Shown: positions 1 to 10,874 of the stretch, one piece after another
Numbering within the stretch: position 1 is the stretch's first letter
Layout of the letters: each line of letters opens with the position of its first letter
Assembly (NCBI GenBank): GCA_030522415.1
Contig: CM060121.1
Coordinates: 21,560,642-21,624,641 of the forward strand
Length of the DNA: 64,000 nt
Origin: Channallabes apus
Lineage: Eukaryota > Chordata > Actinopteri > Siluriformes > Clariidae
Direction of reading: 5' to 3'
Made by a program: the position numbers and the translations under genes
The notes under the pieces: generated by a model
Database searches by the model: none
Seen by the model: only the letters and a program-made list of their open reading frames with translations
What the model was told of the DNA's origin: nothing

Positions 1-285
1 AGCATCCATTTTGACAACCATATTGTGTGTAATGTCTGTAATGTCATTCTACTGTTACACGTAGTTGCATGTCTATGTCACTGTAAAAAATTCAGTTTTG
101 ATACGGAACTTGTGGAGAACACAAGCTTTTGACCGTAAGCTACCGTGAGCTAAAAGATACAACAAATAAGTTGTTGTAACTGCATTGGATTTACTCAAGA
201 CAACTGCATGAAGTGTTGAATCTTTGATGCTGGAAAAATAAACAAGAGACAAAGAGATCATCGGACTTCAGTTTTTTGTGTGAGT
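1..285 (+). repeat. Probable 3' part of a BEL/Pao LTR
   Basis: Non-coding stretch directly upstream of a BEL/Pao gag region on the same strand. An AATAAA signal lies at about 236-241, followed by a short T-rich stretch, as in the R-U5 end of an LTR. The left part would lie outside the window and no second LTR copy is present to fix the borders, so the assignment rests on position and the polyadenylation signal only. Confidence 0.4.
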
Positions 286-289
286 AAAT

Positions 290-1167
290 ATGGGCCACTC
301 TATGACGTCTCAAACACGCAACGACGAAGTCACAAGTGGCGGCGGCTGAGCCACAAGGAAGCTTAGCGTCGCAGGATCCAAAAGGTCCTCGACGTTAGCA
401 GCTTCCTCATCTCGCCGCAAAGAAGAAGCCAGCAGGGCGGCTCTGCTGGCCAAAGTAGCAACCCTGGATGAACGGTTTGAGCTAGAAATGGAGGAATCAC
501 AACTAAAGGCATGACTAAAGATAAAAAAGGAAAGGTTGGAAATCAAAACGGCGATCGCGATGCACAATGCCAAATTAAGAGTGTTTCAATATCGAGATCG
601 TGAAGAACGACAGCCTGCAAGAAAGAGCGTAGTCGCAGAACCGAGCAGCGCGTACCCGAGTATCACGTACAGTTCCAACTCGGAATATGACAGCCAACGA
701 CAGCCAGTAAGAGAGAGCTCTGTCAACGAACCAAGTAACGCACGAGCTCCAAAAATGGAAAATAACTTCACGAGAGCAGTGCGTCAACAGAATACCTCGG
801 ACTGCCATCACGTGTCGAGGCAGCCCATCCAAGAGTGCCAGTAAGTTTTGAACCAAAATTGCAAAGTACTTTAAATGGAATGGTCTACCCAAGACAATGA
901 ACACACACAACAAGCAACAGCAGGCAGATATTACAGCAATGCTTGTGAAATGCCAATGTTCCTGCCTTTCATGGTGACCCTCTTGAGTTTACGTCATTCA
1001 TGAAAGCGTTTAAACATGTTATTGTAGACAAAACCGATAGTGATGCAGATAAGCTGTTTTATCTTGAGCAGTTTACTACGGGAGAGGCTATAGACCTAGT
1101 TGTGAGCTGTCAGCTTATGCCAGAGTAATGTGGTTATGTGGAGGCAATGAGACTGTTACAGGACAGA
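290..1167 (+). pseudogene. BEL/Pao gag, N-terminal part
   Basis: After a short start with an early in-frame stop, there is a charged, helix-prone region (536-844, 102 residues open) rich in K, E, R and Q, typical of BEL gag N-termini. From about 941 a frame reads FHGDPLEFTSFMKAFKHVI, the conserved opening of the DUF1759 gag region, followed by a stop at about 1126. Gag would form the particle shell that packages element RNA. Stops and frame changes make it non-functional. Confidence 0.75.
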
Positions 1168-1168
1168 T

Positions 1169-2038
1169 TTGCAAAATAAACGAAAAATCACAAACACGCT
1201 GATGCAAAAGGTAGCCAATTGGCTGGAAATAAAGTCAGAGGATGGAAAGTCGCTAAACGCCTTCTCCGTTTTTCTAGCATCCTGTCACAACATCATGGCA
1301 AGCATTGACCACATGGAGGAGCTAGATAACGCTACCAACATGCAGACTATTACTTCAAAACTGGCCTACGAATTGCATAAGAGATGGAGGGACCAAGCAT
1401 ACAAGCTTGAGGAGCTTAATCAGACCAGACCCAAGTTCAAGCAGCTAGCGGAATTCGTAGACCAACGAGCTAAAGTAATCTCAAACCCAATCTTCGGAAA
1501 CCTGAATGCCTCAACTAGCGACAAAAGACACTTTAACAAATCCCTTCAAGGACCCAAGCCAAAAAGGGAAGGAAAGGCCAGGGTCAGCTTCGTGACGGAG
1601 GTCAGACAGGTTGGTAAAAATTATAAAGACTTGATTGCAACAAAGAATGCTGGTGCATTAGTTATTAGTGCCTTCACTAAACCGTGCGCATATTGTAAGA
1701 AAGACCATACCTTAGATGAGTGCCGCAAATTTAACGATAAGGCACATGATGATAAAGTAGACTTCTTAAAAAGGAATGGATTTTGTTTTCGATGTTTAGT
1801 TAAGGGACATCTAAGTAAGGATTGTAAGAAAAGAGTCACGTGCCCATCGTGCTCAAAACCACATCCTCTCATGCTGCACATTGCAGTGCAAGACACGGCG
1901 CAGTTAGCCGCAAGTGCAGACAAAACTGAAACTAAAAATAAACTGCCTGCTACTGTGAGTCATGAATTAAATGCCCTCACTGGGGCTGGAGATAATTGTA
2001 TTCTCCCCATAGTACCTCTTAAAGTCCAAGAAAGGTGA
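1169..2038 (+). pseudogene. BEL/Pao gag C-terminal part with zinc knuckles
   Basis: Open for 289 residues. The N-terminal half continues the DUF1759-type gag domain (ELHKRWRDQAYKLEE-like helix). Residues ~172-230 hold clustered Cys/His: CAYCKKDHTLDEC, then CFRCLVKGHLSKDC and a final CPSC, the paired knuckles seen in BEL/Pao gag for RNA binding. It stops at 2036 just before the protease, which resumes in another frame. Confidence 0.8.
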
Positions 2039-2051
2039 CAAAATTGTAGAA

Positions 2052-2741
2052 GTGTATGCATTCATGGACCCAGGTTGTTCTGCCACATTCTGTACAGAGT
2101 CATTTGCAAGGCAATTAAATGTACAAGGCAGAAAAGTTGAGGTGATGTTGAGCACCATGAGCTCTAGGAAACTAGTAGAAAGCTATGTACTCACTGATTT
2201 GGAGATTAGTAGTCTGGACGAAAACACCTTTGTTGAACTTCCCAAAGTGTTTACACAAAAGAGTATCCCAGCTACAGTGGAAAACATTCCACAACAGCAT
2301 GACATTGATAAGTGGCCATATCTCAGTGATGTAAAGTTGCCCCAGATTAACGCTGGAATCGAAATTCTTATAGGCAATAGAGAGTATAAGCTCCTGGAAC
2401 CATGGCAAGTGATTAACAGCAGGCACATGGGGCCGTACGCAGTAAAGACTGCCCTCGAATGGACGTTGAACAGACCCCCTCGGGAACCCGTCGATGACAG
2501 CATGCCCGACAACGAACCGGCGAGCATCACAGTCAACAGAACCTCCATTGAAAGCGTAGAACAAATGCTGATACAGCAGTTCAACCATGACTTTCCCGAA
2601 CGAAATTGTGATGATAAGGCCGAGTGGTCACAGGAAGTCTATCAGTTTTTAGACTCTGTGAATAACTCTTTGCAGTTTATAGATAATCATTTCCACATCA
2701 AATGCCCAATAGCCGAAGTGCAGCCATGCAGCGCGCATTAA
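2052..2741 (+). pseudogene. BEL/Pao aspartic protease and linker to RT
   Basis: The 229-residue frame begins in the DUF1758 retroviral-type protease. The usual D-S/T-G triad appears as MDPGCSATFC, so the active-site Ser/Thr has become Pro. The rest matches the linker towards RT (ILIGNREYKLLEPWQV, later SVEQMLIQQFNHDFPER). The protease would mature gag-pol; the P substitution and frame break at the end argue that it is dead. Confidence 0.75.
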
Positions 2742-3310
2742 ACCTCAAAAGAAAACTCAATAGTAACAGCTCCTTTCACGAGGAGTATACAAACTTCATG
2801 AATGACATGCTTAAAAATGGTCATGCAGTTAGGGTTCCTACCCCTCACTTAAATCGCCAAGATGGCCAGGTGTGGTACATACCGCAACATGGCATCTATC
2901 ATCCTCAAAAGAATAAACTGAGGGTGGTTTTTGACTGTGCTGCTAGCTATCAGGGAGTATCACTAAATAGTGAGCTCCTACAAGGACCAGACTTAACAAA
3001 TTCACGGCGTGCACACACGCTTTAGACAAGAGAAGGTTGCCATGATGGCAGACGTGGAAGCCATGTACTATCAAGTGAGCGTCCCTGAAAAGGACACAGA
3101 TGTGCTGCGCTTCTTATGGTAGCCGAACGGAGACCTGAACCAAGATTTAGTTGAGTATAAGATGGTAGTTCACTTGTTCGGTGCAAAATCGTCTCCTAGC
3201 GTTGCTAACTTTGTCCTTAGAAAGACAGCAGAAGAAAACCACAGCAACACCCTGCTGTGGCAGTTAATACAGTACTCAAAAACTTTTACGTCGACGACTG
3301 CTTGAAGTCT
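2702..3310 (+). pseudogene. BEL/Pao reverse transcriptase, broken
   Basis: The frame 2702-3025 holds the RT entry motif (WYIPQHGIYHPQKNKLRVVF, then DCAASYQGVSLNSELLQGPD), characteristic of BEL/Pao fingers. A second frame carries [19 protein letters not shown] with an in-frame stop at about 3121, and a third (from 3257) carries the catalytic FYVDDCL box at about 3285-3305. All catalytic blocks are recognisable but spread over three frames. Confidence 0.8.
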
Positions 3311-4400
3311 GTTTCAAGCCATGAGCAAGCAGTCACCTTATACAACGATCTCACAAGCCTCTGCGCAAGTGGAGGGTTCAACCTCACCAAGTGGGCAAGC
3401 GACAGTCGTGCCCTACTGACTTCCATACCCGAAAGCGAAATGATCAAAGACATGAGAGACTTAGATCTGAGTAAAGATGCACTCCTTGTCAAGAGAGCTC
3501 TAGGGGTGCTGTGGTGCATCAATTCAGACATGTTCAAGTTTAAGATTAGTTTAAAAGAACGACCTGTGACAAGACGAGGGATCTTGTCAATCACTATTTC
3601 AATTTATGACCCCTTGGGTTTCCTCGCACCTGTTATACTGCCATCTAAAATTTTAATGCAGCAGTTATGCAAAGAAAAACTCGCATGCGATGACAACATT
3701 CCCAAGCAGTTTGCAAAAAGATGGAAATCCTGGCTGCAAGAACTGCACCAACTATCCGAGTTCAGTATAGCAAGATACATAAAACCAGCCGACTTCGGAG
3801 TTACAGCTACGGCACAGCTTCATCACTTCTCAGATGCAAGTGAAATGGGATACAGAGTTGTCTCATACCTCAGGTTAGTAAATACCGTTGGGCTCACACA
3901 TTGCGCATTCATGATGGGGAACTCTCATGTAGCACCCCTGAAACAGACCACTATTCCGCGCATGGAACTGACTGCGGCAGTGGTCGCTGTGAAAAATGAC
4001 AATGTTGAAAGAACAGCTAGAACAGAAATTGCTGGACTCTATGTTTTGGACTCACAGTACAACTGTTTTGAGATATATTGATAACGAAAAACTTTAAAGT
4101 TTTAAAACCTTTGTGGCCAACAGAATTGCCACTATAAGAGAGCTAACCAAGCCACAGAAATGGAGGTACGTCAATACCTCAAAAAACCCAGCTGATTCTG
4201 TGTCCAGGGGGGTATCCTGTGAAAAGTTCATGAAAAACGTCAACTGGATTCATGGTCCCTCCTTTCTCAAAGAAGCAGAGTGCAAATGGCCTGAGAACAT
4301 TGAGGAAATGTCGATAAAAGAAAACGATTTAGTGAATATCGTGAGTACTACAGAAAGCACAGACGCAGTGAGTAAACTAATTAATTATCATTCTGACTGA
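3257..4400 (+). pseudogene. BEL/Pao RT end, A17/RNase H-like region
   Basis: 274 open residues start at the YVDD box and continue through the Pao A17-type region (YDPLGFLAPVILPSKILMQ; then HHFSDASEMGYRVVSYLR and IPRMELTAAV, which are the RNase H-like landmarks). A stop at 4081 is followed by a frame 4113-4400 with KWRYVNTSKNPADSVSRG, the conserved block between RNase H and integrase. Decayed but continuous in order. Confidence 0.8.
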
Positions 4401-4563
4401 CACAAGTTGAAAAGATCCATTGCCTGTATCCATCGCATTAGAGACATGCTCAACCAGAAAACAGAAAGGGTCAAAACACACTTAATACTGTAGATAACCC
4501 AAAAACAGAAAACCCTTTGAGGTCAAACAAGGCAGAAGTAACGTTTAAAGATATGGCGTACTT

Positions 4564-4705
4564 TTGACTTGTTTGACAACAAGAGCCGTGCACATCGAAG
4601 TTGCGCAATCCCTTGACACAGACTCTTGTGTGAACGCCATTCGACGCTTTGTGAGCAGGCGAGGTCAGGTATCAATTATGAGCAGTGACAATGGAACTAA
4701 TAGCG
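4564..4705 (+). pseudogene. BEL/Pao integrase, truncated by a MITE
   Basis: About 47 codons match the integrase core: TCLTTRAVHIEVAQSLDTDS and then SDNGTN, the second catalytic Asp block. The frame then enters a Harbinger-type MITE at 4706 and the rest of the integrase is not seen anywhere to the right, where L2 sequence starts instead. Confidence 0.8.
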
Positions 4706-5299
4706 CTTTTCCACTGCATAGTACGGCACGACACGGTTCAGTTCAACTCACTTTTGGGGGGTTTTCCACTGGGAACAGTACATTGTACCTTGTCCTTTTT
4801 TTAGTACCACCTCAGCCGAGGTTCCAAGCACGCCGAACTGTTACCAAAACGTGACTTGTAAACTCTGCTGGTCACTGATTAGCCGGAGAAAATCGTCATT
4901 ACTGCGTCACCGAACTTGCGACACGAGACACAACAGAACCGATATATTTAGAACAGCCAGAGAAGGATCGGACGTACCTTTTTGTATTAACCAAAATTTT
5001 TCTTTGGCTGCCATCAGCCTCTTTTGAAACTAACTCCTTCGTCTCGCTGTTAAAAACATCCACATGCCGCGAATGAAGAACACCATGCCGTCGATATGCT
5101 CCATTGTTGTGTGTTTGTTTGTGGCGCGTTTACGATGACGTCACAGCAGTAGCAGCGCCGCAACTAAAACGACACGTGAGTAATCCCGCCCACTCTAAAG
5201 CGTTACTAAACTGCAGTGGAAGCGCAAACCGAGCCAAACTGCGCCGAACTGAATTGAGTTGAACTGAACCGTGTCGTGCCGTACTATGCAGTGGAAAAG
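4706..5299. mobile_element. Harbinger-type MITE with 45-bp perfect terminal repeats
   Basis: The first 45 bases (starting CTTTTCCACTGCATAGTACG) recur exactly as an inverted copy at the right end. Interior sequence near 5000-5200 is homologous to the part of the element at 54521-55648 that flanks its transposase, so this is an internally deleted relative. No coding sequence of its own. There is no matching target duplication: the left flank is BEL integrase and the right flank is L2. Confidence 0.85.
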
Positions 5300-5762
5300 A
5301 GGCATAAGAGCTTTTCTATAGTTCAGGATGCTCTCCTTCCGTGCTATTTGAAATACTAACAATTTAGTTTGACGCCATTTATGTTCTAATTTCCAAGCTG
5401 TCTGTTTTAAAGTGCGTGTGTGGTCGTCATACCAGGGAGCGAGTTTCTTATCTCTAATAATTTTTCTTTTAACTGGAGCTACATTATCTAAGGCATAACG
5501 GAATGTCGACGCTAAATATTCAGTCGCCTGATCGAGTTCTATGTGGTCAGACGGTGATCCAATCAAAGTTGGCAACTGGGAGATTACGGGTAAAGCTCTG
5601 TGTGGCAGTTGATGTGAATGTACGTTTAATACTGTAGTGCTGTAACTAAGACAAGGTAGTGATCTGAGATAACTTCAGTGAAATTTTGAATACATTTCTT
5701 ATATTTAGTCTGAAGAATATTATTAAATCTAAAGTGTGACCTGCTTTATGAGTGGGTCCTAC
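5300..5762 (-). pseudogene. L2-clade LINE fragment, endonuclease end and linker
   Basis: On the minus strand, a frame reads APWYDDHTRTLKQTAWKLE and RKESILNYRKAL, the linker between endonuclease and RT in L2 elements. Upstream of it (higher coordinates, ~5690-5760) the end of the APE endonuclease is visible as THKAGHTLDLII. It is truncated on both sides, by the MITE at 5299 and by RTE sequence at 5763. Confidence 0.8.
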
Positions 5763-6007
5763 TACTCACTGAGTGTACCACAGCTCCTCTCTCTGCACTC
5801 TGTAATACGCTTTTTCTAAATCTTCAAAGACACAATGCAACTCCCTATTACTTTCTCTGTACTTCTCCATCAGCATCCTCAAAGCAAATACTGCATCTGT
5901 TGTACTCTTTCTAGGCAAGAACCCATATTGCTGTTCACAAATGCTTACCTCTGCCCTTAACCTAGCGTCCACTACTCTTTCCCAACGCTTCTTTTTATGG
6001 CTCATCA
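5763..6007 (-). pseudogene. RTE reverse transcriptase, middle piece
   Basis: Reads WERVVDARLRAEVSICEQQ followed by GFLPRKSTTDAVFALRML and a VFEDLEKAYYRVQREELW block, the palm motif A region of fish RTE. The first codons of the longest frame here belong to the chromovirus LTR, not to RTE. The YADD box and everything downstream is absent. Confidence 0.85.
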
Positions 6008-6608
6008 TGTCACGATACGCCAGGTCACGCCCCCGCCTCAAGCCAAGCCATGATTACCTGCGACTCCGTTCCACACTCCAGCCCACTGCTTTCATTTTGC
6101 CGCCAAATTCACCGGCTCAACACACCTGTTCTACATTTCATTTCATTACCTGGTTCTATATAACTCTTTCTAAAACCACCACCCCTCGCCAGATTATTGT
6201 GTGCCTTCATGCCCAATTTTCCAGCGTTCTTCTCTGCCTTGACATTTGGATCTCGACCCATGCTCTGTTTCACGGACCTCGCTCACGTCTCACGTTTAGG
6301 ACTACTGCCTTTTCGGATTGCCGGTTATCGACTCTCGCTCACGTTTCATGACCACGATTCAGGATCACGGACTGTATTTGAAGTCTCGGCTTTGAACCAC
6401 GCACGCTCATGCTCTCGATTACTCCGCACGGATCACGCTTGCATTCAGTGCACGCCGGCTCTTCCCTCCCGCATGCTCTGCTCTAAGCTCGCGCCACGCC
6501 TCCTTTCATTCATAAAACTATCAGCGCATAGTTCACCACAGGATAACCGGCGCTGTTTTCCACACGCGCTCTGCGCTTGGATCCACCACGCCTGCACGGA
6601 CCGTGACA
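6008..6608 (+). repeat. 5' LTR of chromovirus
   Basis: 601 bp. A TATA box (TATATAA, 6157-6163) lies about 31 bp before GCCAGATTAT at 6188-6197, the expected transcript start region. Sequence is almost the same as 10875-11471. ORFs read through this LTR are not genes. Confidence 0.95.
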
Positions 6609-6622
6609 GTATAATCTGGCCA
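6609..6622 (+). promoter_or_regulatory. Self-priming type primer-binding site
   Basis: Two bases after the LTR end, 6611-6620 reads ATAATCTGGC, the exact reverse complement of 6188-6197 at the predicted start of the transcript. In Tf1/sushi elements (established knowledge) the RNA 5' end folds back on the PBS and serves as the reverse transcription primer instead of a tRNA. The match here fits that mechanism. Confidence 0.75.
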
Positions 6623-6630
6623 TTTACAGT

Positions 6631-8856
6631 ATGGATCCAGCAGATATCGCACGCCTGGAAACGGCGCTACGTAACCAAGGCACGCTTTTAGGCTCTCATC
6701 AGCAGGATATTCAACACATCATGACTACGCTTAGCACTGTCACGCAAACGCTGACATCTCTCACTGATCATATTAAACAGCTGCATCTTATTCCATCTCC
6801 CGCTTCTGAAGTACCACTAGCGCCCACCACACGCCAAGAGCCACGCCTCCCTGCGCCGCCCACGTATGACGGTGATCCACTCACCTGCCGTTCATTCCTG
6901 TCTCAATGCTCTCTTGTACTGGAATTGCAAGCTTCATCCTTCCCCACAGAGCGGTCTAAGGTAGCGTACATTATAACCCTCCTTACTGGAAGAGCAAGGG
7001 AGTGGGGGACATCGCTATGGGACGCCCAGGTCCCCTGCTGCGCCACCTACTGGGCATTCACCACTGAAATGAGGAGGGTATTTGACCGCTCATTTTCAGG
7101 ACGCCAGGCGGCAGGCCAATTACTCAAGTTAAGCCAAGGATCCCGCTCTGTACATGATTACACCATGGATTTCAGGACCCTAGCCCCCTCTTGTGGCTGG
7201 GATGATCAGGCGCTCTTCGACGCTTTTCTCCATGGAGTGGCTGATTCGATTATGGATGAATTGGCAGCCCGAGAGCTTCCCTCCACGATCCAAGAGCTCA
7301 TGGACCTTGCAACACGTATCGACGTTCGCAAACATGCCCACTATCAGGTGGACCATCAGTGGTCCAGATCCCCAGCTCGTAACAAACCACCAGCCTCAAT
7401 CGTCACCATGCCAACACTTGAAACCCCACATGAGCCCATGCAGATTGGTCGTACTCGTATCTCGTTAAAGGAACGTCAGCGACGTCGCGACGAGGGCTCT
7501 TGCTTCTACTGTGGCCAAGCAGGCCATCTAGTACGAACCTGCCCATTAAAAGTTTCAGGGCCCCCAGTAATTCTGGGAGTACAGGGGACCCCAGCACTCA
7601 GCTCATTCCCAGACCGACGACCATTGTTCTCCGTAACTCTGACCTACGATAACCAATCCTATGTCCTGAACGCCCTCGTAGACTCCGGGGCAGATCAAAA
7701 CCTGATAGCTGCCTCCACGATCGCTAGGCTCAAGATTCCTTCTGTCCCACTTAGTCGACCCTTCCATGTCCAGGCACTAGATGGCAGCAAACTTCCCCCG
7801 ATTACACACCGCTCAGCCCCACTCACACTTCAATTCTCAGGCAAGCATGCCGAAAATATCTCCCTCTTAATCATCAAGAGCCCTCATGCACCAGTCGTCC
7901 TTGGTCTCCCATGGTTAAAGCAACATAACCCTCACATTGACTGGACAAGGAAAAATGTCCTTGAATGGAGCCCTGCCTGTTTGTCTTCCTGCCTTCATTC
8001 TGCATTTCCAAGAAATGAACTAACCACGTCTCAAGAAGAGATCCCCAGCTTGTCCAAGGTCCAGGCTGAATATCATGATCTGAAACAGGTCTTTAGTAAA
8101 TCACGTGCCATCTCGCTCCCTCCCCACCGCCCCTACGATTGCACCATTGACCTCCTCCCCGGCACCTCGCCCCCAAAGGGACGCCTCTATGCCCTATCAC
8201 GCCCTGAAAGAGAGGCAATGGAACTCTACATTTCTGAATCCCTAGCCGCGGGCATCATTCGCCCCTCCTCTTCCCCAGCCGGTGCTGGATTTTTTTTTGA
8301 AGAGAAAAAAGACAAGTCCCTTCGGCCCTGCATAGATTACAGAGGACTCAATGAAATCACAGTCAAGAATCGATACCCGCTCCCCTTGATGTCCACAGCC
8401 TTTGAGCTACTGCAAGATGCCCGCCTCTTTACGAAACTGGACCTGAGGAATGCTTACCATTTAGTCCGGATCAGGGAAGGCGACGAGTGGAAGACAGCCT
8501 TCAACACTCCCACTGGCCACTATGAGTATCTGGTAGTTCCTTTTGGCCTAACCAACGCCCCAGCAGTTTTTCAAACTCTGATCAACGATGTCCTTCGAGA
8601 CTTCCTAAACATCTTTGTTTTTGCCTACCTTGATGACATCCTGATTTTCTCCCGTTCACTAAAGGACCACAGAGCACATGTACGTCAAGTCCTGCAACGC
8701 CTGCTGGAGAACAAACTGTATGTCAAAGCCGAAAAATGTGAATTTCACCAAGAATCCACATCATTCTTAGGCTACCTCATCTCCCCATCAGGCATTCAGA
8801 TGGATCCAACTAAAGTAAAAGCGGTCACTGACTGGCCACCACCATCATCTAGATGA
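6631..8856 (+). CDS. Chromovirus gag-protease-RT, ends at a premature TGA
   Basis: Starts at the first ATG after the PBS. Order by residue: gag with a helix-rich N-terminus (1-80) and capsid (~90-250), one CCHC knuckle at ~291 (CFYCGQAGHLVRTC), protease at ~351 (DSGADQNLI), RT from ~500 with AYLDDIL at ~665. It ends at TGA 8854-8856, where related elements have a sense codon; the frame continues unbroken in the RNase H after it. CGA to TGA by CpG decay is a plausible cause. Encodes particle protein, protease and polymerase for the element. Confidence 0.9.
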   Translation: MDPADIARLETALRNQGTLLGSHQQDIQHIMTTLSTVTQTLTSLTDHIKQLHLIPSPASEVPLAPTTRQEPRLPAPPTYDGDPLTCRSFLSQCSLVLELQASSFPTERSKVAYIITLLTGRAREWGTSLWDAQVPCCATYWAFTTEMRRVFDRSFSGRQAAGQLLKLSQGSRSVHDYTMDFRTLAPSCGWDDQALFDAFLHGVADSIMDELAARELPSTIQELMDLATRIDVRKHAHYQVDHQWSRSPARNKPPASIVTMPTLETPHEPMQIGRTRISLKERQRRRDEGSCFYCGQAGHLVRTCPLKVSGPPVILGVQGTPALSSFPDRRPLFSVTLTYDNQSYVLNALVDSGADQNLIAASTIARLKIPSVPLSRPFHVQALDGSKLPPITHRSAPLTLQFSGKHAENISLLIIKSPHAPVVLGLPWLKQHNPHIDWTRKNVLEWSPACLSSCLHSAFPRNELTTSQEEIPSLSKVQAEYHDLKQVFSKSRAISLPPHRPYDCTIDLLPGTSPPKGRLYALSRPEREAMELYISESLAAGIIRPSSSPAGAGFFFEEKKDKSLRPCIDYRGLNEITVKNRYPLPLMSTAFELLQDARLFTKLDLRNAYHLVRIREGDEWKTAFNTPTGHYEYLVVPFGLTNAPAVFQTLINDVLRDFLNIFVFAYLDDILIFSRSLKDHRAHVRQVLQRLLENKLYVKAEKCEFHQESTSFLGYLISPSGIQMDPTKVKAVTDWPPPSSR

Positions 8857-9760
8857 GAACTCCAACGCTTTCTGGGCTTGGCTAACTTCTACAGGCGCTT
8901 CATTAGAAGTTATAGCACAGTGGCAACTCCGCTTACATCACTCACCTCCACAAAGACTCCCTTCCGGTGGAGCACCGCAGCGGAGAAAGCATTCAATGAC
9001 CTCAAGCATCGTTTCACCACAGCACCCATTCTTGTCTTTCCAGACTGCTCCCTTCAATTCATCGTGGAGGTGGACGCGTCTGAAACCGGGGTCGGAGCTG
9101 TTCTCTCTCAAAGGTCCCTAAAAGATAACAAGCTTCATCCCTGTGCCTTCTTTTCTCGTCAACTCACGCCCCCGGAGCGCAACTATGACATTGGAGACCG
9201 TGAACTTCTTGCAGTCAAACTTGCCCTCGAGGAGTGGAGACACTGGCTGGATGGAGCTGACCTCCCATTCCTCGTATGGACAGACAGAAACCTAGAATAT
9301 CTCAAGTCAGCCAAAAGGCTCAACTCACGTCAGGCACGCTGGTCACTTTTTTTCTCTAGATTTAATTTCACATTGTCCTATCGCCCAGGTTCCAAGAACG
9401 CTAAACCTGACGCTCTCTCGCGACAGTTCCCCACTCCTCGGGAAACCCCAACCCTGGACACCATCCTCCCACCTCAATGCCTCGTGGCCACCACCTGTCT
9501 GGAAGTGGAGAACCAGGTCTTGCAGTCCCTCGAACAGGAGCCAGGCCCTAGTAACGTTCCTCTGGGATGGCTCTTTGTTCCAGCTGCCATCCGCCCACGA
9601 GTACTGGACTGGGGCCACAGCTCAAGATTAGCCTGCCACCCAGGAGCAACCCGCACCCTATCACTACTACAGCAACGCTTCTGGTGGCCATCAATCATGG
9701 AGGATGTCAAGAACTTCGTGGCCTCCTGTGACACATGCACCAGGAACAAGACTCAAACCC
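8857..9760 (+). pseudogene. Chromovirus RT thumb, RNase H and integrase zinc domain
   Basis: Same frame as the upstream gag-RT after the TGA. Holds [12 protein letters not shown] (connection), [15 protein letters not shown] (RNase H), [18 protein letters not shown], then the H-H-C-C integrase zinc domain ending CDTCTRNK. The frame drifts after about 9750: a frameshift moves the integrase core to another frame, although an open frame continues to 9834 without similarity. Confidence 0.85.
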
Positions 9761-10084
9761 CTCCCCATCCCCCACCGCCCCTGGTCTCACATCGCCCTCG
9801 ATTTCGTCACTGGATTACGCTTCTCAAACAGTAACACCTGCATACTCACTGTTGTTGACCGCTTCTCCAAATCAGCTCACTTCATTCCGTTACCCAAACT
9901 CCCGTCGGCCAAAGAAACAGCTGAACTTATGATTCACCACGTGTTTCGGCTCCATGGATTACCCATAGACATAGTCTCAGACAGGGGACCCCAATTCTCA
10001 GCGCAATTCTGGAAGGCCTTTTGCACCCTTATTGGCGCCACACCCAGCCTTTCTTCAGGTTTTCACCCCCAGAGCAACGGTTAG
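9750..10084 (+). pseudogene. Chromovirus integrase core
   Basis: Reads [13 protein letters not shown] and [19 protein letters not shown], then [17 protein letters not shown] with the second catalytic Asp, and GFHPQSNG before a TAG at 10081-10084 in place of the Gln codon usual in SNGQTER. The catalytic Glu lies just past the stop (ERINQELE). Confidence 0.85.
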
Positions 10085-10873
10085 ACTGAACGCATCAACC
10101 AAGAGCTTGAGAAATCCCTGAGATGCATGGTCTCACGTGATGCAGCTTCATGGAGCCGTTATCTTCCTTGGGTGGAATATGCCCATAACACACTCACCAC
10201 TTCCTCCACCGGAATGTCACCTTTCCAATGCTGCCTTGGTTACCAACCACCACTGTTCCCCACTCAGGAGGAGGAAACTGCAGTCCCGTCAGCCCAAGCC
10301 TTCGTCCGCCGCTGTAAAAACACATGGCAACGGGCTCGGGCTCAGCTGAGACGCACCGTGAGTACCTTCCAGCGTAAGGCTAACCGCCATCGTTCTGCGG
10401 CCCCCAAATACCGGATCGGCCAAAGAGTCATGCTGTCCACACGGGACCTGCCTCTCAAGACAATGTCCAGAAAACTCTCGCCAAGGTTCGTTGGCCCATT
10501 CACCATCTCACACATTATCAACCCGTGTTCTGTCAGACTGGCCCTCCCTTTGTCCATGCGTCGAGTCAACCCCACTTTCCACGTCTCCCAGATCCGCAGA
10601 TTGGTACCTTGCCCTCTGGCACCACAGCCCCACCCTCCCCCACCACCTCGGCTCATAGATGGCGGCGAAGCCTTTACTGTCAGAAGACTTCTTAAGTCTC
10701 GCCGCAGAGGCCGTGGCCTTCAGTACCTCGTGGACTGGGAAGGCTACGGGCCTGAGGAGAGAAGTTGGGTCCCTGCCAGATTCATCCTGGACCGCTCCCT
10801 CATCACGGATTTCCATAACCTTCACCCGGAAGCATCTTCTAGAACGCCAGGTGGCGTCCGTAGGGGGGGGGTA
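10085..10873 (+). pseudogene. Chromovirus integrase C-terminus with chromodomain
   Basis: Frame continues from the [30 protein letters not shown], then the GPY/F-like block [19 protein letters not shown] and a chromodomain ([20 protein letters not shown], then [18 protein letters not shown]). The chromodomain is thought to steer integration to marked chromatin in this lineage. A G-run at 10862-10871 just before the 3' LTR is the polypurine tract. Confidence 0.9.
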
Positions 10874-10874
10874 C

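Larger units (their letters stand above)
286..4705 (+). mobile_element. BEL/Pao LTR retrotransposon, decayed internal region
   Basis: The domain order on the plus strand is that of BEL/Pao elements: gag with a DUF1759-like region, two zinc knuckles, DUF1758-type aspartic protease, reverse transcriptase with YVDD, the RNase H-bearing A17-type region, and the start of an integrase. Frames change and stops occur several times (for example near 1128, 2036, 3024, 3120 and 4083), so it cannot make a full polyprotein. It ends abruptly at a MITE inside the integrase; no 3' LTR is present. Confidence 0.9.

Noticed and set aside
535..913. Minus-strand frames at 310-573 and 575-913
   Set aside because: They are antisense shadows of the BEL gag helix-rich region.
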